Positions 1-6,372 of a DNA stretch of 12,133 nt are shown here, piece after piece; position 1 is the first letter of the stretch, and every line of letters begins with the position of its first letter. Source of the DNA: Chlamydiota bacterium (GTDB lineage: Bacteria; Chlamydiota; Chlamydiia; Chlamydiales; JAJFMB01); assembly GCA_021772355.1 (NCBI GenBank), contig JAJFMB010000106.1, positions 1 through 12,133 of the forward strand. The letters run 5' to 3'. The position numbers were made by a program, and so were the translations under genes. The notes beneath the pieces are model-generated. The model worked only from the letters and a program-made list of their open reading frames with translations, was not told the origin of the DNA and did no database searches.

Positions 1-293
1 GTCTTCGTAAACTCTTCGAGACTGAGATTCTGAGCATTAGCCCCTTTAATAGTCTTATCATCGACATCGGTGAGATTCATCACTTGCGTGACCTGATAGC
101 CAAAAAACTTTAAAGTCCGCCTTAAAATGTCTTCAAATATATAAGTGCGAAAGTTGCCGATGTGAGCAAAATTATAAACCGTGGGACCACATGTGTACAT
201 TTTCACATGTTTCTCTTCAAAAGGCTTAAAGACCTCTTTGCGCCGTGTCTCGGTATTAAAAAATTTTATAGGAACTTCGTTTTTGTTAAACAT
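1..293 (-). CDS. cysS: Cysteinyl-tRNA synthetase, N-terminal part (3' end cut by window)
   Basis: Class I aminoacyl-tRNA synthetase that charges tRNA-Cys with cysteine in the cytoplasm. The translation begins MFNKNEVPIKFF and within the first 50 residues shows CGPTVYNFAHIGNFRTY. This combines the zinc-binding cysteine of CysRS with the HIGN form of the class I HIGH motif. It is followed by QVMNLTDVDDKTIKGA, the conserved N(L/I)TDVDDKI block of the family. Only about 97 codons are inside the window; the rest of the catalytic domain, KMSKS loop and anticodon-binding domain lie beyond position 1. The start is the ATG at 293-291, which gives the usual short lead before the CGPTVYN motif. No clear Shine-Dalgarno sequence precedes it. 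It is divergent from the hypothetical gene at 538. The family call is firm. Confidence 0.95.
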   Translation of the reverse strand, partial: MFNKNEVPIKFFNTETRRKEVFKPFEEKHVKMYTCGPTVYNFAHIGNFRTYIFEDILRRTLKFFGYQVTQVMNLTDVDDKTIKGANAQNLSLEEFTK

Positions 294-537
294 ATTTTTT
301 TAATCTTTAGCATATTCCTGAAGAATAATTTTAAACCAGACAGAGAAAATGTGCAACGATTTCTTCATAATCATTGGGTTAGGAATTGAATCTCAAAAAT
401 TTCACCTATAACTGAAATTTTAATTTACAATATATTTCTAAAAATGTTTTACTTTACAGTAACTCTGAAAGTCTTCGTCAACTATGCACGGAGACAATCA
501 CGACGATATTATAACCCAATAGAACAGGGAATAGGCT
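294..537. other. AT-rich non-coding gap between divergent cysS and the 538 gene
   Basis: This 244-base stretch separates the start of cysS (minus) from the hypothetical gene (plus), so it should hold promoters for both. It is rich in A and T. Reading frames crossing it give low-complexity translations without family motifs and are not called. A TATTAT hexamer at 507-512 lies 26 bases before the plus-strand ATG, but no good -35 hexamer lies at the right distance. TTGAAT at 386-391 and TATAAC at 407-412 are only 15 bases apart. No hairpin followed by a T run and no repeat was seen. Confidence 0.5.
526..530 (+). promoter_or_regulatory. Ribosome binding site for the 538 gene
   Basis: AGGGA lies 7 bases before the ATG at 538. 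This is one of the few recognisable Shine-Dalgarno sequences in the left half of the window. It supports 538 as the true start and the gene as genuinely translated. Confidence 0.6.
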
Positions 538-1212
538 ATGACAAAGACTGTAAAACACAACATGGCGCCTTGCACTCATAATAATGTACAGGCATATACT
601 ACTAAAGAATCCTCTTTACTAGATAATGAGATCATTCTCAAACTCATGACAAAGTCATGCGACACAACTGACAATACTCAAAATAAAATATGTGGTTTAT
701 TTGTGTTAATCGATCAAATGATTAACAAATACCAGCATTCAGATCATCACTCAAATAAACAACTGAAAATGATCGATACTCTTTTGCAGCGTAGTCAAAG
801 AACTAACGTAAAAATTTTACCACCGCGAAATGCCGACATGCAAGACTTTGTGCAAAAAATGTTATCCAATGCAGAGAGCATTGAAGAGCATCCCTCAACA
901 CATGAACCCATTATACGTAAATGTGCCAGACACTTTAAAGATGCCTTCCAAGAGTTCTTTTCCCTTTTAAAAAATAAGATTACTCAGCTTTTTGCCGACA
1001 ACCGAGAATGCAATTTACAAAGTATTTGGCAAATTCTGGAAAACTTCAGCGAAGTGCATCAGCACGCGTTGAAATTTATGCAAAATCTTGTCAATTTCAC
1101 TTATCTTTTTTATCAAGAAACAATCGGTCGCTTGTTAAAATTAAATCCTGATCAAGTCAATGGTCGTCTTAACAATTCAGAACAATTTCTTTGCGCGAAA
1201 GCGATTATCTAA
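538..1212 (+). CDS. Hypothetical protein, 224 aa, family not recognised
   Basis: I do not recognise this protein. It is 224 residues, polar and rich in Asn, Gln, His and Lys, with no signal peptide and no convincing transmembrane segment. The first 30 residues are Ser/Thr/Asn-rich and look disordered. Residues about 50-90 and 125-210 read as amphipathic helices, for example FKDAFQEFFSLLKNKITQLF and LKFMQNLVNFTYLFYQETI. Several cysteines are scattered without a metal-binding pattern. Support for a real gene comes from the AGGGA ribosome site, a long frame in AT-rich DNA, and a strong terminator 13 bases after the stop. It stands alone, divergent from cysS and upstream of but separated from bioB. 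A lineage-specific protein of Chlamydiota is the simplest reading. A secreted effector is possible but rests only on the polar N-terminus. Confidence 0.75.
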   Translation: MTKTVKHNMAPCTHNNVQAYTTKESSLLDNEIILKLMTKSCDTTDNTQNKICGLFVLIDQMINKYQHSDHHSNKQLKMIDTLLQRSQRTNVKILPPRNADMQDFVQKMLSNAESIEEHPSTHEPIIRKCARHFKDAFQEFFSLLKNKITQLFADNRECNLQSIWQILENFSEVHQHALKFMQNLVNFTYLFYQETIGRLLKLNPDQVNGRLNNSEQFLCAKAII

Positions 1213-1224
1213 GCCTCACCTCCA

Positions 1225-1282
1225 TCAACGAGACGAAGGGACCACGGTCTCTTCGTCTCGTTGACTTTCTTACTTTTTTTTT
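1225..1282 (+). terminator. Strong intrinsic terminator after the 538 gene
   Basis: A perfect 14-base inverted repeat pairs 1225-1238 (TCAACGAGACGAAG) with 1251-1264. The stem can continue inward through G-U, G-C, A-T and C-G pairs (1239-1242 with 1247-1250) to a four-base loop at 1243-1246, about 18 pairs in all. A nine-base T run at 1274-1282 follows after a short T-rich spacer. The stem starts 13 bases after the TAA at 1210-1212. The T run is on the plus-strand 3' side only, so it acts for the 538 gene and insulates bioB from it. Confidence 0.9.
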
Positions 1283-1296
1283 AAGCATCAGTCTTT

Positions 1297-1318
1297 TATG
1301 ATGACTATTTTTATCATA
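1297..1318 (+). promoter_or_regulatory. Possible bioB promoter -10 / operator-like inverted repeat
   Basis: TATGAT at 1297-1302 could be a -10 hexamer; the bases 17 upstream are only a T run, so there is no real -35. The same hexamer is the left half of an inverted repeat, TATGAT-N10-ATCATA (1297-1302 and 1313-1318), which lies 13 bases before the bioB ATG and could be an operator or a weak hairpin. It does not resemble the published BirA operator. GAGAG at 1323-1327 is a poor ribosome site with a 4-base spacer. Confidence 0.25.
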
Positions 1319-1331
1319 TTTTGAGAGCGTT

Positions 1332-2315
1332 ATGACTGATATTAGACAGGACTGGAGTAAGGAAGAAATTGAGGAGATCTACGACACACCTCTACTAGAA
1401 CTTATCTATCGCGCAGCCACAATCCACAGAGAATTTCACAACTCTCAAGAAGTTCAGATGTGCACCCTCCTTTCTGTGAAAACGGGGGGATGTTCTGAGG
1501 ACTGCGCCTATTGCCCGCAGTCAGCACGCTACCAAACGGCTGTTAAGCCGGAAAAAATGATGGATGTGGAAAAAGTTCTTTTATCTGCAAAATGCGCCAA
1601 AGAGTCAGGCACCACCCGCTTCTGCTTAGGCGCTGCCTGGAGACAAGTGCGAACGAGCAAGGATTTCGACAAGGTTTGTGATATGGTAAAAGGGATCACA
1701 AGCTTGGGAATGGAAGCGTGCTGTACATTGGGAATGATCACACCTGATCAGGCAAAAAAACTTAAAGACGCCGGGCTTCACGCCTATAACCACAACTTAG
1801 ACTCGAGTCGTGAATTTTATGGTAAAATCATTACAACGCGTACTTATGATGAACGTTTGGAAACACTCGAAAACATCCGCAATGCCAATATTACGGTATG
1901 TTGTGGCGGAATTGTTGGAATGGGAGAAACCAAGGAAGACCGTATTGGATTGTTACATACCCTCGCTACTCTTCCGGAGCATCCGGAATCCGTACCAATT
2001 AACGCCCTGATCGCCATTCCGGGAACTCCGCTTGAAAATCAAAAACGGATCTCAGTGTGGGAAATGGCGCGAATGGTTGCTACTGCGCGCATTTTGATGC
2101 CCAAAGCAATGGTGCGCCTTTCTGCCGGACGCATTAATATGAGCGATTTAGAACAAGCGTTTTGCTTTATGGCAGGCGCAAACTCCATTCATACCGGAGA
2201 GAAGTTATTAACAACTCCGGCACCCGGTGTTGACGGTGATCAACAACTCTTTGACTTACTAGGACTCAAACCGGCAGCACTCAAACCTTCTAAAGTTGAA
2301 GAAATGGCGTCGTAG
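1332..2315 (+). CDS. bioB: Biotin synthase
   Basis: Radical SAM enzyme that inserts sulfur into dethiobiotin, the last step of biotin synthesis, in the cytoplasm. The protein is 327 residues, close to the E. coli length (346). The radical SAM cluster motif CxxxCxxC is C54-SED-C58-AY-C61 in GGCSEDCAYCPQSARY. The ligands of the second, sulfur-donating [2Fe-2S] cluster are all visible: C98 (RFCLGAAW), C130 (MEACCTLG), C190 (TVCCGGIVGMGE) and R262 (VRLSAGR). The substrate-binding block YNHNLDSS is also intact. It is transcribed alone on the plus strand after a strong terminator. Its last 76 bases overlap the end of the convergent bioA gene. It is separated from bioFHCD by bioA and a lipase gene, so it must have its own promoter. 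Nothing suggests loss of activity. Confidence 0.97.
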   Translation: MTDIRQDWSKEEIEEIYDTPLLELIYRAATIHREFHNSQEVQMCTLLSVKTGGCSEDCAYCPQSARYQTAVKPEKMMDVEKVLLSAKCAKESGTTRFCLGAAWRQVRTSKDFDKVCDMVKGITSLGMEACCTLGMITPDQAKKLKDAGLHAYNHNLDSSREFYGKIITTRTYDERLETLENIRNANITVCCGGIVGMGETKEDRIGLLHTLATLPEHPESVPINALIAIPGTPLENQKRISVWEMARMVATARILMPKAMVRLSAGRINMSDLEQAFCFMAGANSIHTGEKLLTTPAPGVDGDQQLFDLLGLKPAALKPSKVEEMAS

Positions 2316-3547
2316 GCTATTGCAAGCTGCTCATCAGTAATGCAATAAGGGGGCATTAAGTAAACAACATTTCCTAAAGGACGTATCAACACCCCTTTAT
2401 CAAGGCACTGTTCTTTAAAAGCCTTTCCTATTTTATTCAGGTATCCATCATCTTGCTCAGTTGAAATATCCATAGCAACTATCGTTCCACAGGTGCGCAC
2501 ACGCTTCAACATGGGATGTTGACTAAGTTCTGATAAAAAGCGTTTATGCCTACCTTCCATTCCACGAAAACACTCAGGATTTTCTTTTAGCAAATCGATT
2601 GTCGCACAGGCAGCAGCGCAGCCGAGCGGATTTGCCGTATAGGAGTGGCCATGGTAAAACGTCTTACAGGCATCTTCACTGTAAAAGGCGTCAAAAATTT
2701 CCTCTGAACATACCGTAAGAGCTAAAGGTAAAAACCCACCCGTAAGCCCTTTTGCAAGACAAACGATATCTGGCTGAGTGCAAGATTTAACACAGGCAAA
2801 CCACTCTCCTGTGCGACCAAAACCTGTCATTACTTCGTCATAGATAAGTAAGGTATCATAAGCATGCACAAGATTTTGAAGCTTTTGCAAAAATTGAGGA
2901 CGACACATCTGCATTCCCCCAACACCCTGTACTAAAGGCTCAATCACAACAGCTATCTTAGGATCTATGGATAGTTTTTCTTCAATCAACGCTAAGATGC
3001 GCTGCTCTTTAGCATCAATCTCTTCATCTCTTGGAAAAGTTGAGGGATATGGAACGAAATCTACTGAAAAGAGTAAAGAATCAAAAAGACGATTAAAAAG
3101 AGAGCGTTCCCCTAAAGACATCGCTCCAATGGTATCACCGTGATAAGAGCCTCCAAAACAGATAAAGGTACTGCGTTTTTCCCCTCTATTTATCCAGTAC
3201 TGGTACGCCATTTTGAGTGCAACTTCAACAGCGGTGGAGCCATTATCGGAAAAAAACACCCGCTTTAAATGTGCAGGAAGAAGGCTTGTCACCTTTTCTG
3301 CCACTTGCTCGGCAGGATCATGCGTAAAACCGGCAAAAATAACATGCTCAAGCTTCAATGCTTGCTCATAAATCGCCTTGGCAATTCCGGGGTGAGCATG
3401 CCCCAGCACATTCACCCACCAGCTCGATATCCCATCGATCAACTCGCGGCCATCCTCGAGCTGCAGTAGCGCCCCTTTGCCGGCTCTTACCTTTAAAGGC
3501 TCTCTGTTCGTCTTCATCTGTGTAAAAGGGTACCAAATCTTGTTCAT
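2240..3547 (-). CDS. bioA: Adenosylmethionine-8-amino-7-oxononanoate aminotransferase
   Basis: PLP enzyme of the class III aminotransferase fold. It converts KAPA to DAPA with S-adenosylmethionine as the usual amino donor. From the ATG at 3547-3545 it has 435 residues (E. coli BioA has 429) and begins MNKIWYPFTQMKT, the typical BioA N-terminus. A TTG start at 3583 would add 12 residues with no family match, so it is not used. Visible motifs are ISSWWVNVLGHAHP (W43, W44), DNGSTAVEVALKMA, FGGSYHGDT, IYDEVMTGFGRTGEW with D237, and the PLP lysine K266 in CLAKGLTGG. FYHGHSYTANPLGCAAA follows. The last 24 residues (to ...SPSKSKSC) are encoded antisense to the end of bioB and look like a non-conserved tail. 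No Shine-Dalgarno sequence is seen. It is divergent from the lipase gene, so probably a single-gene unit. Confidence 0.95.
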   Translation of the reverse strand: MNKIWYPFTQMKTNREPLKVRAGKGALLQLEDGRELIDGISSWWVNVLGHAHPGIAKAIYEQALKLEHVIFAGFTHDPAEQVAEKVTSLLPAHLKRVFFSDNGSTAVEVALKMAYQYWINRGEKRSTFICFGGSYHGDTIGAMSLGERSLFNRLFDSLLFSVDFVPYPSTFPRDEEIDAKEQRILALIEEKLSIDPKIAVVIEPLVQGVGGMQMCRPQFLQKLQNLVHAYDTLLIYDEVMTGFGRTGEWFACVKSCTQPDIVCLAKGLTGGFLPLALTVCSEEIFDAFYSEDACKTFYHGHSYTANPLGCAAACATIDLLKENPECFRGMEGRHKRFLSELSQHPMLKRVRTCGTIVAMDISTEQDDGYLNKIGKAFKEQCLDKGVLIRPLGNVVYLMPPYCITDEQLAIAYDAISSTLEGLSAAGLSPSKSKSC

Positions 3548-3602
3548 GGTAGAAAATGTAGCAAACTTATATAATGATGGCAAACATTACTAAATAATAA
3601 TA
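3548..3602. promoter_or_regulatory. Compact divergent promoter region between bioA and the lipase gene
   Basis: Only 55 bases separate the two start codons. On the plus strand a perfect TATAAT lies at 3570-3575, inside the palindrome TTATATAA (3567-3574), but it lacks a good -35. On the minus strand TTGCCA (read from 3583 to 3578), a 17-base spacer and TACATT (3560 to 3555) form a plausible promoter. That promoter would start transcription at or next to the bioA ATG, which fits the absence of a ribosome site. The two promoters would overlap and compete. This is inference from hexamers only. Confidence 0.35.
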
Positions 3603-4412
3603 ATGAAAAAATATATTTTACTTTTTTATTTCCTTTCTTTGAATTGTGCTTTTGCTGCTCCTTCTGTTGAAAACTATCAAAGGCAAAGTACCGCCACCTC
3701 TCATATTAAGGCTGCGGGAAATGAAATTTCAGCTTTTTCAAAAAAATGGTTTCAGACACTTCCAAACAACGCACCTGATCCGACTAAACCGGCAGTTCTC
3801 CTCGTTCACGGATTATGGGCATCACCAAGCGACTGGAAATTTCTCGTCAACGATTTAAATCAACAGGGTTACGACGTCTACACAATCAGTGTCTCCTATA
3901 TGAAAAAGGACGGATTTTGCAGAGGTGTTAACCAAATTCAAACTCTTGCAAAAGAAATACTTGAAACCCATACCCGCCTTGATTTTATTGGTCATTCGTT
4001 AGGAGGAGTTGCTGTTGTTAACGCAGTAAACGACCTAAGAGAAATTAAATCTCAAATCAAGCACGTCATTACGATCAACTCACCCCTAAACGGCACGACC
4101 TTGATGAACGCCTTTACCCGCTTTTTTCTCCCCTCACACCTTAGAGAAATTTTAACGTGCAACTCTCCATTTACCCAGCAATTGCGCCGAAACTCCATTA
4201 AATCTCATGAGGAGGGCGTGTTATTCTTCCATACGGCGACAGAAAGCGACCATCTGGTAAATGGACTCAAAACGTGTTTCCTCCCTCAATTTCAAGAGGG
4301 AATTATTGTATCGGCTGAAGGGCACTTAAGCACTTTGAACAACCCACACGTCCGAAAAAAAGTTATTGAATGGTTATCTGTTGAAAAGCCTGAAGTAAAG
4401 TCTTCTGATTAA
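3603..4412 (+). CDS. Secreted alpha/beta-hydrolase, lipase-like
   Basis: Probable exported esterase or triacylglycerol-lipase-like enzyme of the alpha/beta-hydrolase fold, 269 residues. The N-terminus MKKYILLFYFLSLNCAFAAP is a classic Sec signal peptide, with likely signal peptidase I cleavage after AFA (residue 18). C15 is not in a good lipobox. The oxyanion segment is LLVHGLWASPSDW (H69-G70). The nucleophile elbow is FIGHSLGG, with S132 in GxSxG. D216 (TESDH) and H241 (SAEGHLSTL) are the likely triad partners. The NSPLNGT segment is also lipase-like. The substrate is unknown. Export makes it unlikely to be the cytosolic pimeloyl-ACP esterase, even though it sits between bioA and bioD. No ribosome site precedes the ATG. 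Its last 50 bases overlap the end of bioD on the other strand. Confidence 0.85.
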   Translation: MKKYILLFYFLSLNCAFAAPSVENYQRQSTATSHIKAAGNEISAFSKKWFQTLPNNAPDPTKPAVLLVHGLWASPSDWKFLVNDLNQQGYDVYTISVSYMKKDGFCRGVNQIQTLAKEILETHTRLDFIGHSLGGVAVVNAVNDLREIKSQIKHVITINSPLNGTTLMNAFTRFFLPSHLREILTCNSPFTQQLRRNSIKSHEEGVLFFHTATESDHLVNGLKTCFLPQFQEGIIVSAEGHLSTLNNPHVRKKVIEWLSVEKPEVKSSD

Positions 4413-4965
4413 GTTCCGGAAGAGGTTCAATCTCCCCCAAAACTTCTACTTCGCCATATTTTTCTATGGCTTCACGATTGCGAGAATTTTTAGGCCCATT
4501 CATAATCACTCCAAGAATAGGAATCTCACTACTTCGCAACTTGTCAATAGTTAGCAAAGTGTGATTAAGCGTTCCTAAAGTGCTACGAGAAACGATAACA
4601 ACGGGTATCGCAAAATTTTTAATGAGATCAACCATCAAGTGAGTTTCGTTAAGCGGAACCATCACGCCCCCAGCGCCTTCGATAATCAACGGTAAAGAAC
4701 AAGCGGGCATACGTATGTTAGAGCAATCAATAGTGACGCCATCGATCCGAGCAGCTGCATGGGGCGAGAGAGGTTGTGTTAAGTGATACGACTCAGGAAA
4801 AAAATGTAAATCACTTAAGCCTGTTAGTTGTTGTACCCACTGGGTATCAGAGTCCTCACCTGTCTGAATAGGCTTCCAATACGCTCCTTGCATTCCCAGG
4901 GTAAGTGCAGCCGACACAACAGATTTACCAACGTTGGTATCAGTTCCGGTCACAAAGAGCTTCAT
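4363..4965 (-). CDS. bioD: Dethiobiotin synthetase
   Basis: ATP-dependent carboxylase that closes the ureido ring of DAPA with CO2 to give dethiobiotin. It has 200 residues, a little shorter than E. coli BioD (225). The P-loop is near the N-terminus, GTDTNVGKS at residues 7-15, with Ser in place of the more usual Thr after the lysine. The KPIQTG block (K31) that follows contacts substrate. SPHAAARID and IEGAGGVMVPL (E96) are further BioD signatures. The ATG at 4965-4963 overlaps the bioC stop codon as ATGA, so translation is probably coupled to bioC. A weak AGAGA lies just upstream. It is the last gene of the minus-strand operon. Its 3' end overlaps the convergent lipase gene by 50 bases, so any terminator must lie inside that gene. 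Confidence 0.95.
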   Translation of the reverse strand: MKLFVTGTDTNVGKSVVSAALTLGMQGAYWKPIQTGEDSDTQWVQQLTGLSDLHFFPESYHLTQPLSPHAAARIDGVTIDCSNIRMPACSLPLIIEGAGGVMVPLNETHLMVDLIKNFAIPVVIVSRSTLGTLNHTLLTIDKLRSSEIPILGVIMNGPKNSRNREAIEKYGEVEVLGEIEPLPELNQKTLLQAFQQITIQ

Positions 4966-5756
4966 AGTCTCTGAATAGCCACGTTAGCGATTCGATAGGT
5001 TATAGCAACCCCGTCGGGACAACGATCGTCCCATTCGCGCAAGAGTCTACGCATATCGCGGGAACTAAGACGCTGCTGCTGCATTGATGTGGCCGCACCA
5101 ATGCGTTTAAAGCTTTTTAAGCATTGCAGAGCATTAGGATAGACCAAGGTGAAATCCTCTTCCCATACTGATGAAATGCAAGGAATTTTGTTAGTAACAC
5201 TATGCATTTCAACTCCCTTAGGTAAAACATTTCCCGTATAGGGCAGTCCTAAATCTTGACACATGATTTGCCACTGAGGGAAACTCTTCTCTTCCAGAAA
5301 GGAAAAAAGCAGTACACCTCCCGGTTTTAAGCCGAGAAGAATACGGGAAATACTCTCTTGGAAGTGACGGAACCATTGAAAGGCTAAGCCTGAGACGATA
5401 AGAGCGAAACGATCATAATAAGGAAACTGCTCTCCATCTAATAACGAATACGTGGCACTTGAAACGTTCGGGAACTTGGCGCGACAAGTTTCCAACATTT
5501 TAGGACAGATGTCTGTAATAATGTAATCTCGCTCAGGAAAGTGCTTAATGATTTGACTTGTGATAAACCCTGTTCCACACCCGATTTCTAAAACCTCACC
5601 ATCAACAAATAAATGCTGATGTCTTCTCAAATAAGCGCCCAATTTTTCGGCACACTCATTTTGCACATATGCCTCTCGATCGTAATTTTTCGATCCATAG
5701 GAAAAATTATTAATGATCTGTTCTGTTTGTTGATCCTCTAAGCAAATGTTTCCCAT
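4962..5756 (-). CDS. bioC: Malonyl-ACP O-methyltransferase
   Basis: SAM-dependent methyltransferase that methylates the free carboxyl of malonyl-ACP, disguising it so that the fatty acid synthase can build the pimeloyl chain. From the ATG at 5756-5754 it has 264 residues (E. coli 251) and begins MGNICLEDQQTEQ. The family's N-terminal block is FSYGSKNYDREAYVQ. The SAM-binding glycine motif is VLEIGCGTGFIT, then DICPKMLE, and LIVSGLAFQWFRH (motif IV, where BioC proteins carry a Q-W pair). LGLKPGGVLLFSFL is the post-motif strand. An ATG further upstream at 5816 would add 20 residues without BioC character and deepen the overlap with bioH. The chosen start has GGAAG six bases upstream. The gene overlaps the preceding esterase gene by 47 bases and bioD by 4. 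Confidence 0.93.
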   Translation of the reverse strand: MGNICLEDQQTEQIINNFSYGSKNYDREAYVQNECAEKLGAYLRRHQHLFVDGEVLEIGCGTGFITSQIIKHFPERDYIITDICPKMLETCRAKFPNVSSATYSLLDGEQFPYYDRFALIVSGLAFQWFRHFQESISRILLGLKPGGVLLFSFLEEKSFPQWQIMCQDLGLPYTGNVLPKGVEMHSVTNKIPCISSVWEEDFTLVYPNALQCLKSFKRIGAATSMQQQRLSSRDMRRLLREWDDRCPDGVAITYRIANVAIQRL

Positions 5757-6372
5757 AGACATCTTCCATACATAAAAGGGCGTGCGTAAATGGTAAGGCG
5801 TGATTAGCCTTTTCAAATGTTACGAGTCTACTATGAGGTAAAAAAGAGTGCAACTCAATAGCTTTTTCTACTTTAGAAATTTTATCGTGCATTCCATGGA
5901 AAATCGTGATCTCAGGAATTGATTTGATTAGTGTATAATCAAAGACATTGTGGTTAAGGCGCTCTAAATCTTCTATCAAAAGTGAAACGTTAGTAGAATT
6001 TGGAACCGCTGCAGAGTAACCGCAATCCTTGTAAAACTGCTCCAAAGCTGTTGCTGGATTGCTTTTTAGACTCTTTTTCAACCAAGTTAGATAGACCTTT
6101 GAGCGTTTACCTTCTTCTTTGGGATGAAGATGTAAAAATCCCCCTAAGATGATCAATACTTTAGTTTGTGCATAAATTTCCGGTGGCATCAGATGCAAAC
6201 CGAATGAGTGCGTCACAACAACATCAGGAGAGCCATGCAGCTCCACCTTATTGCCAAAATAACCACGATCTAGTAAGGAGATTTCACACTGCGACGGTAC
6301 TATAGGCATCCAAGCTTGCCAACATGTCGCATCAAAACCCCAACCGTGTTGAAAAACCCAATGGTCACCCAT
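5710..6372 (-). CDS. bioH: BioH-like pimeloyl-ACP methyl ester esterase, short form
   Basis: Alpha/beta-hydrolase, 220 residues, encoded between bioF and bioC. This is where a pimeloyl-ACP methyl ester carboxylesterase is expected, the enzyme that ends pimeloyl synthesis by removing the methyl group added by BioC. The N-terminal VFQHGWGFDATCW matches the HGWG oxyanion segment of BioH. Likely triad residues are S56 (VVTHSFGLH), D163 (FHGMHDKIS) and H191 (FEKANHALPFTH). The last segment closely resembles the FAKAAHAPFISH end of E. coli BioH. Two features are odd. The nucleophile elbow has Thr where GxSxG has its first Gly, and the protein is about 36 residues shorter than E. coli BioH, mostly in the lid region between S56 and D163. 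AAAGGG lies 5 bases before the ATG, which overlaps the bioF stop by 8 bases. BioG and other isofunctional esterases are alternatives; BioH-like is preferred from the C-terminal motif. Confidence 0.8.
   Translation of the reverse strand: MGDHWVFQHGWGFDATCWQAWMPIVPSQCEISLLDRGYFGNKVELHGSPDVVVTHSFGLHLMPPEIYAQTKVLIILGGFLHLHPKEEGKRSKVYLTWLKKSLKSNPATALEQFYKDCGYSAAVPNSTNVSLLIEDLERLNHNVFDYTLIKSIPEITIFHGMHDKISKVEKAIELHSFLPHSRLVTFEKANHALPFTHALLCMEDVYGKHLLRGSTNRTDH
5763..5767 (-). promoter_or_regulatory. Ribosome binding site deciding the bioC start
   Basis: Read on the minus strand, GGAAG lies directly next to the ATG at 5762-5760 but six bases before the ATG at 5756-5754. The second spacing is the workable one, which favours the start MGNICLED. 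The site is inside the coding sequence of the upstream esterase gene. Confidence 0.5.

Noticed and set aside
162..389. A 75-codon plus-strand reading frame over the start of cysS
   Set aside because: It lies largely antisense to the well-supported cysS N-terminus, its product is low-complexity Phe/Leu/Lys-rich sequence, and it has no ribosome site.
475..506. TCGTC/GACGA inverted repeat upstream of the 538 gene
   Set aside because: Only five base pairs with a 22-base loop, not distinguishable from chance.
1283..1331. BirA operator upstream of bioB
   Set aside because: No sequence resembling the TTGTAAACC and GGTTTACAA half-sites at the usual spacing was seen here or in the bioA/lipase gap.
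3567..3574. TTATATAA palindrome as a BioR-type box
   Set aside because: The published BioR box is longer with a different centre (TTATMKATAA); an 8-base AT palindrome in a promoter is expected by chance.
3548..3583. TTG start at 3583 giving a 447-residue BioA
   Set aside because: The extra 12 residues do not match the family, whereas the ATG at 3547 gives the typical MNKIWYPFTQM start; the extra codons cover the divergent promoter.
3603..4412. The lipase as the pimeloyl-ACP methyl ester esterase of the pathway
   Set aside because: It has a clear signal peptide, so it should leave the cytoplasm where the ACP ester is made, and a better candidate sits between bioF and bioC.
5757..5816. Longer BioC start at 5816
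   Set aside because: The added 20 residues lack BioC character and lie in the sequence coding for the active-site histidine region of the BioH-like protein; the start at 5756 has a better placed ribosome site.
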